A stretch of 30,605 nt of DNA, taken from contig CABPWH010000020.1 in assembly GCA_902461085.1 (NCBI GenBank), forward strand, positions 1-30,605, given 5' to 3'. A program made the translations under genes and the position numbers. This document shows, piece after piece, positions 8,222 through 15,866 of this stretch; within the stretch, counting starts at the first letter, position 1; each line of letters opens with the position of its first letter. This DNA is from an uncultured Collinsella sp. (GTDB lineage: Bacteria; Actinomycetota; Coriobacteriia; Coriobacteriales; Coriobacteriaceae). Under the pieces are notes generated by a model. That model was not told the origin of the DNA. It made no database searches and was given only the letters and a program-made list of their open reading frames with translations.

Positions 8222-8288
8222 AGTTGCGGTGGAATAGTTCCTGGATGGGCTGGTTGATGCCCCAGATAGGAACTATTTCACCGCAAGT
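8222..8288. repeat. 67-bp dispersed hairpin repeat, copy B
   Basis: The left arm (8222-8243) is identical to the left arm of the copy at 4084. The right arm (8267-8288) has three changes (first base, one internal C to T, and a C to G near the end). The 23-nt loop has a different sequence and contains GGGC/GCCC. On the minus strand it follows the hydrolase gene by 27 bp and is followed by TTCGTTTTTG, so it could terminate that gene. Confidence 0.85.
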
Positions 8289-8315
8289 TATTGAAGGGCT
8301 TGGATGCCGGGACTC

Positions 8316-9215
8316 TTACAGATGGCGCTCGAGGAAGCGGAAGGCCAGGCGGATCCAGGGACGGACGGAAACCTGCTTGTCCTCGTTGTCGACCGCGGTG
8401 TTGGCGTTGCCGAGCGAAAGGCCATGACCACCCTGGTCGAAGACGTGCATCTCGCATGCAACGCCCTCCTCGGCCATGCGCTGCGCAAACGGGTAGACCT
8501 GCGCGATCGGCGCCGTCTTGTCGTCGGACACGCCCCACACAAAGGTCGGTGGCATCTGACGCGAAACATGCGTGGTGGGGCAGATGTCGGCCAGATGCTC
8601 GTCAGTTGCCTCGCCGCCCGTCACCATCGACAGGTAGTCGTTGAGCAAATCGCGCCCCGTCTTGCCGCCCGTCTTGGGCACACGCAAGTCAATGCGCGGA
8701 TCGCGCGTCTGCATGTCGCGCACATAGGCAAAGTCGAGCAATGGATAGCCCAGCACCACGGCATCGGGACGAATGTCGTCCGGACGCGCCCCGGCAAGTG
8801 CCGCAAAGGGGCCGGTCTTCCATTGCGTTGCCAGCGAGGCACAGATCATGCCGCCCGCCGAGAATCCCACGACGCACACGCGCTTAGGATCGACATGCCA
8901 CTCGTCGGCGTTGGCGCGCACCGTGGCGACCATCTTGGCAAGATCTGCCTGGGGGTGCGGAAAGCTCACGTCACCCGTAGAACTCGTGACATAGTTGAGC
9001 ACAAAGGCCTGGTAGCCGCGATCCAAAAATGCAAACGCCACCGGGTCCTGCTCGTGCGGAGCGATATGCGTAAACCCGCCTCCGCCGCAGATGATCACCG
9101 CGGGGCGGCGGCCATTCGGTTTATCGGGCAACGGCTCGGCACCCAAATACGTAAAGGTCGCCGGATATTCCTCGGTCGGCTCCTCGCCCCACAGCGCATG
9201 GTTCTCGACAATCAT
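8316..9215 (-). CDS. Alpha/beta-hydrolase, acetyl-esterase-like
   Basis: A 299-residue cytosolic serine hydrolase. GGGGFTHIAPHEQD (about 44-57) supplies the oxyanion hole. The nucleophile is S119 in GFSAGG, with the acid in WGVSDDKTAP and the histidine in GGHGLSL near the C-terminus. The pattern fits the esterase/lipase and xylan-acetyl-esterase-like (BD-FAE) branch, which deacetylates sugars or small esters. The reading frame could extend to 9422, but the ATG at 9215 has GGGAG 7 nt upstream and starts the conserved part; the extra 69 residues overlap the divergent promoter region of the EIIA gene. Substrate is unknown. Confidence 0.87.
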   Translation of the reverse strand: MIVENHALWGEEPTEEYPATFTYLGAEPLPDKPNGRRPAVIICGGGGFTHIAPHEQDPVAFAFLDRGYQAFVLNYVTSSTGDVSFPHPQADLAKMVATVRANADEWHVDPKRVCVVGFSAGGMICASLATQWKTGPFAALAGARPDDIRPDAVVLGYPLLDFAYVRDMQTRDPRIDLRVPKTGGKTGRDLLNDYLSMVTGGEATDEHLADICPTTHVSRQMPPTFVWGVSDDKTAPIAQVYPFAQRMAEEGVACEMHVFDQGGHGLSLGNANTAVDNEDKQVSVRPWIRLAFRFLERHL

Positions 9216-9341
9216 ATGTGCTCCCTTCGCGCAAATTAAGCGCCCTTGTTTTTTGCCTTCAAGCGTACCCCACTTGAACCCGTGGCGCAGAAACACTCCG
9301 GCAATAAGTTTCCCTTCAACTGATATATCACATAATCCCAG

Positions 9342-9370
9342 TTCAGAGGTATCTTTGAGCAGCGTAGAAT
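9342..9370 (+). promoter_or_regulatory. Possible promoter of the EIIA gene
   Basis: TTCAGA (9342-9347) and TAGAAT (9365-9370) are separated by 17 bp, about 90 bp upstream of the EIIA start. Both boxes deviate from consensus. Confidence 0.35.
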
Positions 9371-9401
9371 AGGGGCGTTGACCAAGCCGCGAAACACATA
9401 T

Positions 9402-9411
9402 GAAACGTTTC
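9402..9411. promoter_or_regulatory. LacI/CcpA-like operator half-palindrome
   Basis: GAAACGTTTC is a perfect 10-bp palindrome with the central CG typical of LacI-family operators. It lies between the putative promoter and the EIIA start. A sugar-responsive regulator is plausible for a PTS gene but is not shown. Confidence 0.35.
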
Positions 9412-9458
9412 CGGCAAACCAAACGCGCGATATGCGCCTATTTAAGTTGGAGGCAACT

Positions 9459-10022
9459 ATGGGTCTGCTCGATTCGCTTAAGTCCACCTTCACCTCGACC
9501 GGCGAGGCGTCCGTTCCGCCCGCAGCAAGCTTCGCTACCCGCGAAGGCGTCATCTATGCCCCCGTCAACGGCGTGCTCGTCAACCTGAACGAGGTTCCCG
9601 ACGAGACGATCGCCTCGGGCATGCTTGGCCAGGGCTATGGCATCGAGCCCATTACCGGCACCATCTATGCGCCCGCCAACGGCCGCATCGGTGCCACCAC
9701 TGTCACCAACCACTCCATCGGCATGATTACCGAGGACGGCCTGCGCGTGTTCATCCATGTTGGCCTGGGCACCGTGGAAATGAACGGCAAGGGTTTTGCC
9801 CGCTTTGTCGAGATGGGCGATGTGGTCAAGGCAGGCCAGCCGCTCATCAGCTTCGACCGCGAGGCCATTAAGGCCGCTGGTCACGAGGACATCGTGACCG
9901 TCATCGTCTCCGAGCTCGATCGTCTTAAGAGCATCGACCATGTCGGCGAGTCTGGAACGCTTATCGGCGGCAACCCGCTCGTCAAGCTGGGCGACCCGCT
10001 GCTGGTTGCCAAGACCAAGTAG
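9459..10022 (+). CDS. crr: PTS glucose-type EIIA protein
   Basis: A 187-residue single-domain phosphocarrier that takes phosphate from HPr and passes it to sugar-specific EIIB. The phosphorylated histidine is H100 in IHVGLGTVEMNGKGF (family pattern HVGLDTV-LNGKGF). The second active-site histidine is H85 in NHSIGM. YAPVNGVLVNLNEVPDE at the N-terminus is the usual first barrel strand. No EIIB/EIIC lies beside it, so it probably serves transporters encoded elsewhere and may act as a regulatory EIIA. GGAGG lies 5 nt before the ATG; a longer frame from 9378 starts at TTG without a site. A strong terminator follows. Confidence 0.92.
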   Translation: MGLLDSLKSTFTSTGEASVPPAASFATREGVIYAPVNGVLVNLNEVPDETIASGMLGQGYGIEPITGTIYAPANGRIGATTVTNHSIGMITEDGLRVFIHVGLGTVEMNGKGFARFVEMGDVVKAGQPLISFDREAIKAAGHEDIVTVIVSELDRLKSIDHVGESGTLIGGNPLVKLGDPLLVAKTK

Positions 10023-10060
10023 CCAGGTCCCCACGCCACACAGCCAAAAGGCACCTCGTC

Positions 10061-10099
10061 AAGCGCCCGCGACCATTTGGCCGCGGGCGCTTTTCGTTT
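10061..10099 (+). terminator. Rho-independent terminator after the EIIA gene
   Basis: An 11-bp stem, AAGCGCCCGCG (10061-10071) with CGCGGGCGCTT (10082-10092), is followed by TTCGTTT. Confidence 0.9.
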
Positions 10100-10204
10100 G
10101 AAAAACCATCCCGCCAATGCTTTATCTGTATAGCTCAAATGAGCCGAGCTGCTAGAATATCGAACTGTATGGATAACTATCATTCAACCGTTATGGGAGG
10201 ATAC

Positions 10205-11608
10205 GTGAACCGCACCAAAATCGCGCAGCTCTATGCCGATGCCGAGTCGCTCGGCGGCCAAACCGTCACCGTCGCCGGCTGGGTCAAGTCCGTCCGCGAC
10301 ATGAAGAACTTTGGCTTTGTTACGCTCAACGACGGCAGCTGCTTCCGCGACCTGCAGGTCGTCATGAACCGCGAGGCACTCGACAACTACGACGAGATCG
10401 CCCATCAAAACGTCTCGGCCGCACTCATTTGCACCGGCACCGTCAAGCTGACCCCCGATGCGCCCCAGCCTTTCGAGCTTTCTGCCACTTCCATCGAGGT
10501 CGAGGGCACGAGCGCCCCGGATTACCCGCTGCAGAAGAAGCGCGCAACCGTCGAGTTCCTGCGCACCCAGCAGCACCTGCGCCCGCGCACCAACCTGTTC
10601 CGCGCCGTGTTCCGCATTCGCTCTGTCGCGGCTGCCGCCATCCACCGCTTCTTCCAGGAGCAGGGCTTTGTCTACGTCAACACCCCCATCATCACCACGA
10701 GTGACTGCGAGGGCGCCGGCGAGATGTTCCGCGTGACCACGCTCGACCCCAAAAATCCGCCCCTCACCGAGTCCGGCGAGGTCGACTGGAGCCAGGACTT
10801 CTTTGGCAAGCATGCAAGCCTCACCGTGTCCGGCCAGCTCAATGCCGAGAACTTTGCCATGGCCTTTGGTGACGTGTACACCTTTGGCCCCACCTTCCGT
10901 GCCGAGAACTCCAACACCACGCGCCACGCCGCCGAGTTTTGGATGATCGAGCCCGAGATGGCCTTTGCCGACCTTAACGACTACATGGACAACGCCGAGG
11001 CCATGCTCAAGTACGTCCTTAAGGACGTTATGGCCACCTGCCCCGACGAGCTCAATATGCTCAACAAGTTTGTGGACAAGGGTCTGCTCGAGCGCCTGGA
11101 CCATGTCGCCAACTCCGACTTTGCCCGCGTTACCTACACCGAGGCCGTCGAGATCCTGGAGCAGGCAGTCGCCGACGGCCACAAGTTCGACTACCCCGTG
11201 AGCTGGGGCATCGACCTGCAAACCGAGCACGAACGCTTCCTGACCGAGGAGCACTTTAAGCGCCCGACCTTCGTGACCGACTACCCGGCTGAGATCAAGG
11301 CATTCTACATGCGCATGAACGAGGACGGCAAGACCGTCGCCGCCGCCGACTGCCTGGTTCCCGGTATCGGCGAGATTATCGGCGGCTCCCAGCGCGAGGA
11401 GCGCCTGGATCTGCTCGAGGCCCGCATCAAGGACCTGGGCATGAATCCCGAGCAGTACAAGTACTACCTTGACCTGCGCCGCTACGGTTCCTGCAAGCAC
11501 GCCGGCTACGGTCTGGGCTTCGAGCGCTTGGTCATGTATCTGACCGGCGTGGGCAACATCCGCGACGTCCTGCCGCACCCGCGCACCGTGGGCAACGCCG
11601 ACTTCTAA
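10205..11608 (+). CDS. asnS: Asparaginyl-tRNA synthetase
   Basis: A 467-residue class IIb aminoacyl-tRNA synthetase that charges tRNA-Asn. The N-terminal OB-fold anticodon-binding domain covers roughly 10-110 (VTVAGWVKSVRDMKNFGFV). Motif 2 is FRAENSNTTRHAAEFWMIEP and motif 3 is GYGLGFERLVMYLTGVGNIR with the terminal DVLPHPRT. The asparagine-type HAAEFWMIEPE distinguishes it from AspRS. The chosen start is GTG at 10205 with GGGAGG 4 nt upstream, giving the usual length. An ATG at 10193 in the same frame has no ribosome-binding site. It appears to be monocistronic, ending in a strong terminator. Confidence 0.96.
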   Translation: MNRTKIAQLYADAESLGGQTVTVAGWVKSVRDMKNFGFVTLNDGSCFRDLQVVMNREALDNYDEIAHQNVSAALICTGTVKLTPDAPQPFELSATSIEVEGTSAPDYPLQKKRATVEFLRTQQHLRPRTNLFRAVFRIRSVAAAAIHRFFQEQGFVYVNTPIITTSDCEGAGEMFRVTTLDPKNPPLTESGEVDWSQDFFGKHASLTVSGQLNAENFAMAFGDVYTFGPTFRAENSNTTRHAAEFWMIEPEMAFADLNDYMDNAEAMLKYVLKDVMATCPDELNMLNKFVDKGLLERLDHVANSDFARVTYTEAVEILEQAVADGHKFDYPVSWGIDLQTEHERFLTEEHFKRPTFVTDYPAEIKAFYMRMNEDGKTVAAADCLVPGIGEIIGGSQREERLDLLEARIKDLGMNPEQYKYYLDLRRYGSCKHAGYGLGFERLVMYLTGVGNIRDVLPHPRTVGNADF

Positions 11609-11655
11609 TCGTCGGACGCTAGCTCGCGTCGCCACACGCCAACGCTCTCCGCACA

Positions 11656-11692
11656 AGCGTCTCTCGACATCGGTCGAGAGACGCTTTTTTTT
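11656..11692 (+). terminator. Rho-independent terminator after asnS
   Basis: A 13-bp perfect stem, AGCGTCTCTCGAC with GTCGAGAGACGCT, has a 4-nt loop and is followed by eight T residues. Confidence 0.95.
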
Positions 11693-11868
11693 CAACAGCA
11701 TCCGTCAAGCTTTTGGCAAGTTTTTGGTCAGTTGAGTAGGGCTGTTGAAAACTCAACCCGCCGTTTGCCGACGACTACCGACCGCCCAGAGCGCCCTGCG
11801 CCCCTGGGAAAGCCCCGCGTCCTAGGCTCCATACCGTCGCCACCCAAAACGGAAAGGACGTGGGCACG

Positions 11869-12654
11869 ATGACCGAAGCCGCTGTTGAAACCTACGACAC
11901 CACGACGAGAGGCGCCGCCTCGATGGCAGCCTATCGCGCCGTTCGCATCCTGCAGCTCTTGAGCGAAAACACCGGCGAAGACAAGGCCATACTTTCCGAT
12001 GAGCTGATCCGGCGCCTCTCCCATCCCGACGACCCCGCCCGCATGCCCATCTCGGCGGCGCGGCGCAGCATCTACACCGCCATCTCCGCGCTTCGCCATG
12101 CCGGATACGAAATTGAGTACAAACGCGGCGTGGGCTACAAACTTCTTACCCGCCCGCTCACCGATGAAGAGATCATCCGGCTCCACGGTATGGTCATGCG
12201 CAACCGCTCCACGCCTATCGCTATCCGCAAGAGCATGGCGCAGCACTTAGTTGCCATGGCGAGCGCCGACGTTCGCGGCTACCTCGATACACCCGAACCC
12301 GCTCCAAGCGCAGGCAGCAAGGCTACCAAGGCAACACGCACGCCCATCAAGCGCATCGACACGTGCGAGCTCGTCGAGCAGGCCATCGACCACGGAACCA
12401 CGGTGAGTTTTGATATTTCGAGCGTCACGACACGCGGCGAAACCGAAGCAGCACGGATGACACTCCGTCCCTTTGCCATCAGGCAGCGCGATGGCATCTC
12501 GTATCTGCTGGGAACGGTCTACGACGCCCGAGGCACCGACGATACGCTGCGCACCGTCGAGATCGCCCGTATGAGAAACGTCAGCACGCGCCTGCTCGAC
12601 GGCAAGAAGCTCTTCGCCGCCCTGGACGAGGACGACGCCTCCTCCGCCGCATAA
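11869..12654 (+). CDS. HTH/WYL-domain transcriptional regulator
   Basis: A 261-residue DNA-binding protein. Residues about 20-100 form a winged HTH with a helix pair around ISAARRSIYTAISALRHAGY and a wing near YEIEYKRGVGYKL. Residues about 165-245 match a WYL-type ligand-sensing domain (LRPFAIRQRDGISYLLGTVY, then TVEIARMRNVSTRL). WYL proteins bind nucleotide or nucleic-acid ligands and regulate stress, defence or metabolic genes. The ATG at 11869 is preceded by AAAGGA 10 nt upstream; a GTG at 11860 in the same frame is too close to that site. The C-terminus is an acidic tail. Its target genes are not evident; the ABC importer follows after 160 bp. Confidence 0.8.
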   Translation: MTEAAVETYDTTTRGAASMAAYRAVRILQLLSENTGEDKAILSDELIRRLSHPDDPARMPISAARRSIYTAISALRHAGYEIEYKRGVGYKLLTRPLTDEEIIRLHGMVMRNRSTPIAIRKSMAQHLVAMASADVRGYLDTPEPAPSAGSKATKATRTPIKRIDTCELVEQAIDHGTTVSFDISSVTTRGETEAARMTLRPFAIRQRDGISYLLGTVYDARGTDDTLRTVEIARMRNVSTRLLDGKKLFAALDEDDASSAA

Positions 12655-12723
12655 GACCCTCCGCCGCCCATTCGACTACCCGTACCGCCCATCCGATTCT
12701 GTATTAAAAAACCCGCCAGGCTG

Positions 12724-12754
12724 TTGTAAAAATGGACATCAGCGCTACTATAGT
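12724..12754 (+). promoter_or_regulatory. Possible promoter of the ABC importer
   Basis: TTGTAA (12724-12729) and TATAGT (12749-12754) are 19 bp apart (18 if TGTAAA is used), 60 bp before the lipoprotein gene. Confidence 0.4.
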
Positions 12755-12814
12755 TCCACTTGCACTTTGTCCCAGTGCAGTGTTTCCAGCCATTTTTATA
12801 CTGGGGGTAATGAT

Positions 12815-13795
12815 ATGAAGGACATCACCATCAGCCGCAGGAGCCTTCTGGTCTCCGCCGGCCTGCTCGCGCTCACCCCGCTCGCCGGATGCGGCGGCAA
12901 CTCTGGTTCCGGCTCCGCTGCCGCCGGTTCCGACTACACCATCGGCGTTCTGCAGCTCACCGAGCACTCCGCGCTCGATGCCGCCAACGACGGCTTCGTC
13001 AAGGCCATCAAGAAGAGCGGCCTTAAGGTCAAGATCGACCAGAAGAACGCCCAGAACGACCAGTCCACGTGTAAGTCCATTGCCGACAAGTTTGTGGGCG
13101 ACAACGTCAACCTGATTTATGCCATCGCCACGCCCGCCGCGCAGGCTGCCGCCGGCGCCACGGCCGATATCCCCATCGTGGGCTGCGCCATCACCGACTA
13201 CGCCGCCTCCGGCCTGGTCCAGGACAACGACAAGCCCGGCACCAACGTCACGGGCGCTTCCGACCTCACCCCGGTCGCCGAGCAGCTCGAGATGATGCAG
13301 AAGGTCCTGCCCGACGTTAAAAAGGTCGGCCTGCTCTACTGCACCGCCGAGTCCAACTCCGACGTCCAGATCAAGGCCGCCAAGAAGGAGCTCGACAAGC
13401 TGGGCCTCGAGTACACTGACTTCACCGTCTCGAGCTCCAACGAGATTCAGTCCGTCGTCGAGTCTGCCGTGGACAAGGTCGACGCGCTGTACTCCCCCAC
13501 CGACAACACCATCGCCGCGGGTGCCTCGCAGGTCGGCCAGATCTGCAAGGAAAACAAGCTTCCCTTCGTGACTGGCGAGGAGGGTATGTGCATGGCCGGC
13601 GGCCTGTTCACCCTCTCCATCAACTATGAGGACCTGGGCTACGCCGCGGGCGAGATGGCCGTTAAGATCCTGAAGGGCGAGGCCAAGCCCGAGGATATGC
13701 CGATCAAGCACCTCTCGAGCAAGGACCTGGTCGTCGTCAAGAACGACGAAATGGCCGAGGCCCTGGGCATCGACCTTTCCGCCCTGGACGCGTAA
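12815..13795 (+). CDS. ABC importer substrate-binding lipoprotein, TrpX type
   Basis: A 326-residue extracellular lipoprotein. The signal peptide ends in the lipobox LAGC (C26), and ISRRSLL in its n-region resembles a twin-arginine motif. The mature part begins DYTIGVLQLTEHSALDAANDGF, typical of the ABC_sub_bind family that includes the tryptophan/tyrosine binder TrpX. Two periplasmic-binding-type lobes are visible from the strands YAIATPAAQA, KVGLLYCTAESNS and DALYSPTDNTI. GGGGGT lies 7 nt before the ATG. The gene order binder-permease-ATPase matches TrpXYZ systems. An aromatic amino acid is the first guess for the ligand; nucleosides or other small molecules are not excluded. Confidence 0.88.
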   Translation: MKDITISRRSLLVSAGLLALTPLAGCGGNSGSGSAAAGSDYTIGVLQLTEHSALDAANDGFVKAIKKSGLKVKIDQKNAQNDQSTCKSIADKFVGDNVNLIYAIATPAAQAAAGATADIPIVGCAITDYAASGLVQDNDKPGTNVTGASDLTPVAEQLEMMQKVLPDVKKVGLLYCTAESNSDVQIKAAKKELDKLGLEYTDFTVSSSNEIQSVVESAVDKVDALYSPTDNTIAAGASQVGQICKENKLPFVTGEEGMCMAGGLFTLSINYEDLGYAAGEMAVKILKGEAKPEDMPIKHLSSKDLVVVKNDEMAEALGIDLSALDA

Positions 13796-13864
13796 TGCCA
13801 TACGCGGCATGCGTCTAGAGCCCGTGCTCGCGCTTTAGCCGCGTTATTCAATATCTGAGCCACA

Positions 13865-13903
13865 GGGGCGGGCGCTGTAGACCGGCGTCCGCCCTGCTTG
13901 TTT
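13865..13903 (+). terminator. Hairpin between binding-protein and permease genes
   Basis: GGGCGGGCGC (13866-13875) pairs with GCGTCCGCCC (13885-13894) through one G-T wobble, followed by TGCTTGTTT. Such intercistronic hairpins often let the binding protein outnumber the membrane parts by partial termination or by protecting the upstream mRNA. Confidence 0.6.
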
Positions 13904-13998
13904 CAGGTAAAACAAAACGTCTGTCCGTAACTCTTCTATGCATTGTTACCGCTATTATGGTGAATCACGTGTCCACCCTATCCTAGGAGGTATGAAGC

Positions 13999-14922
13999 AT
14001 GCTCATTGCATTGCAGGGCGCCGTTTCGCAGGGCGTCCTCTGGGGCATTATGGTGCTTGGCGTGTTTATCACGTTCCGCCTGCTCGACATTCCCGATATG
14101 ACCTGCGACGGCAGCTTTGCCCTCGGCGGCTGCGTCTGCGCTGTGCTCATCGTCAATAACAACGTCGACCCGCTGTTCGCCGTGCTGGCCGGTATGTGCG
14201 CCGGCGCCATCGCGGGCGCCGTCACGGGCATTTTGACCACCGTCTTTGAGATTCCTGCGATCCTCGCCGGAATCCTCACCCAGATCAGCCTGTGGTCCAT
14301 CAACCTGCGCATCATGGGCAAGTCCAATACGCCCATTCTTGCCAAAGGCACCGTGTTCTCGGCCGTCAGCAATATGACCGGTCTGCCGCAGTCCACCGTT
14401 GCCATCATCCTGGGCATTGTGCTGGCCGTGGCCATCGTCGCCATCCTGTATTGGTTCTTTGGCACCGAGATCGGCTCGGCGCTGCGTGCCACCGGCAACA
14501 ACGAGTACATGATCCGCGCCTTGGGCGTCAACACCAACTCCACCAAGATGATCGCCCTCGTGCTCTCCAACGCCCTTATCGGCCTTTCGGGTGCGCTCAT
14601 CTGCCAGAGCCAGAAGTACGCTGACATTGGCATGGGCACCGGCGCCATCGTTATCGGTCTTGCCGCCATTGTTATCGGCGAGGTGCTCGGCCGCCTGCTG
14701 CCCGGCGGTCTGACGCAGTTTAGCGTCCGTCTTGCCTCTGCCGTCTTTGGCTCCGTGGTGTACTTCCTCATTCGCGCCATCGTGCTGCAGCTGGGCATGG
14801 ACGCCAACGACATGAAGCTGCTCTCCGCTGTGATCGTTGCCGTGGCCCTGTGCGTGCCCGTGGTTTGGGAGCGCTATAAGCTCCGCAGCTCCTACACGAA
14901 GGGGGATGAGGCAGATGCTTAA
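13999..14922 (+). CDS. ABC importer permease (BPD_transp_2 family)
   Basis: A 307-residue membrane permease with about eight to nine hydrophobic segments. The N-terminal RLLDIPDMTCDGSFALGG and internal GSALRATGNNEYMIRALGVN are characteristic of the permease partner of TrpX-type and branched-chain-type importers; the latter is the loop that contacts the ATPase. AGGAGG lies 8 nt before the ATG. Its last 8 bases overlap the ATPase start, so the two are translationally coupled. The 200-bp gap from the binding protein holds a hairpin and possibly a secondary promoter (TATTAT near 13955). Confidence 0.9.
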   Translation: MLIALQGAVSQGVLWGIMVLGVFITFRLLDIPDMTCDGSFALGGCVCAVLIVNNNVDPLFAVLAGMCAGAIAGAVTGILTTVFEIPAILAGILTQISLWSINLRIMGKSNTPILAKGTVFSAVSNMTGLPQSTVAIILGIVLAVAIVAILYWFFGTEIGSALRATGNNEYMIRALGVNTNSTKMIALVLSNALIGLSGALICQSQKYADIGMGTGAIVIGLAAIVIGEVLGRLLPGGLTQFSVRLASAVFGSVVYFLIRAIVLQLGMDANDMKLLSAVIVAVALCVPVVWERYKLRSSYTKGDEADA

Positions 14923-15709
14923 GCTCTCGCACGTCAAAAAGACCTTTAACAAGGGCACCGTCACCGAGAAGCGCGCACTCACCGGCGTCGACCTCACCCT
15001 TAACGACGGCGACTTTGTGACCGTGATCGGCGGCAACGGCGCCGGCAAGTCCACGCTGCTCAACATGATCGCCGGCGTATATCCGCTCGATTCGGGCGTT
15101 ATCGAGCTCGACGGCACCGATATCTCGCGCCTGAGCGAGTCGCAGCGCGCCAAGTACCTGGGCCGTGTGTTCCAGGACCCCATGCGCGGCACCGCAGCCG
15201 ATATGCAGATCGCCGAGAACCTGGCCCTCGCCAAGCGCCGTGGCCAGCATCGCGGCCTTTCATGGGGCGTCACCAAGGCCGAGAAGGACGAGTACGTTGA
15301 GCTGCTCAAACGCCTGGACCTTGGCCTGGACACACGCCTCAACGCCAAGGTCGGCCTGCTCTCGGGTGGCCAGCGCCAGGCACTCACCCTGCTCATGGCC
15401 ACGCTCACCAAGCCGCGCCTGCTGCTGCTCGACGAGCACACGGCGGCCCTCGACCCCAAGACGGCCTCTAAGGTGCTCAACCTGACCGAGGAGATCGTCG
15501 ACGAGAACCACCTGACCACGCTCATGGTCACGCATAACATGAACGACGCCATCCGTCTGGGCAACCGTCTGATCATGATGCACGAGGGCCATGTGATCTA
15601 CGACGTGGCGGGCAATGAGAAAAAGTCGCTCACCGTGGCCGACCTGCTGCAGAAGTTCGAGGAGGTCTCGGGCGGCGAGCTCGCCAACGACCGCATGCTG
15701 CTGAGCTAA
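14915..15709 (+). CDS. ABC importer ATP-binding protein
   Basis: A 264-residue cytosolic ATPase powering the preceding permease. Walker A is GGNGAGKST (39-47), signature LSGGQRQ (149-155), Walker B LLLLDE with D173/E174, followed by HTAALDP and the H-loop VTHN (206-209). FQDPMRGT carries the Q-loop. The ATG at 14915 overlaps the permease stop (ATGCTTAA); the longer frame from 14837 lies inside the permease and is not supported. The gene ends directly at a terminator-like hairpin whose stem starts in the stop codon. Confidence 0.93.
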   Translation: MLKLSHVKKTFNKGTVTEKRALTGVDLTLNDGDFVTVIGGNGAGKSTLLNMIAGVYPLDSGVIELDGTDISRLSESQRAKYLGRVFQDPMRGTAADMQIAENLALAKRRGQHRGLSWGVTKAEKDEYVELLKRLDLGLDTRLNAKVGLLSGGQRQALTLLMATLTKPRLLLLDEHTAALDPKTASKVLNLTEEIVDENHLTTLMVTHNMNDAIRLGNRLIMMHEGHVIYDVAGNEKKSLTVADLLQKFEEVSGGELANDRMLLS

Positions 15710-15747
15710 ACCTACCAAAAAGGGACAGGTTTATTTTGGCAGGTTTT
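15708..15747 (+). terminator. Hairpin after ABC ATPase with GGGACAGG loop
   Basis: AAACCTACCAAAA (15708-15720) pairs with TTTTGGCAGGTTTT (15734-15747) with one mismatch. The loop is AGGGACAGGTTTA. The T-run is part of the stem. The loop motif recurs in other hairpins in this window. Confidence 0.7.
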
Positions 15748-15762
15748 ATCTGCGCAAACGTC

Positions 15763-15802
15763 AAAACCGCCGCTAAGGGACAGGCGCCCTTGCGGCGGTT
15801 TT
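15763..15802 (+). terminator. Second hairpin with GGGACAGG loop
   Basis: AAAACCGCCGCTAAGGG pairs with CCCTTGCGGCGGTTTT with a single bulged T. GGGACAGGCG spans the stem end and loop. It lies 16 bp after the first hairpin; together they form a tandem terminator. Confidence 0.75.
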
Positions 15803-15866
15803 CGCATATTATGTCGATAATCCGATATTCAACCAGACATTCTGGCTAAGGACTAAGGAAACTGCC

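Noticed and set aside
10184..11701. 505-residue minus-strand open frame
   Set aside because: Antisense to asnS and running through its terminator.
13978..15576. 532-residue minus-strand open frame
   Set aside because: Antisense to the ABC permease and ATPase; no family features.
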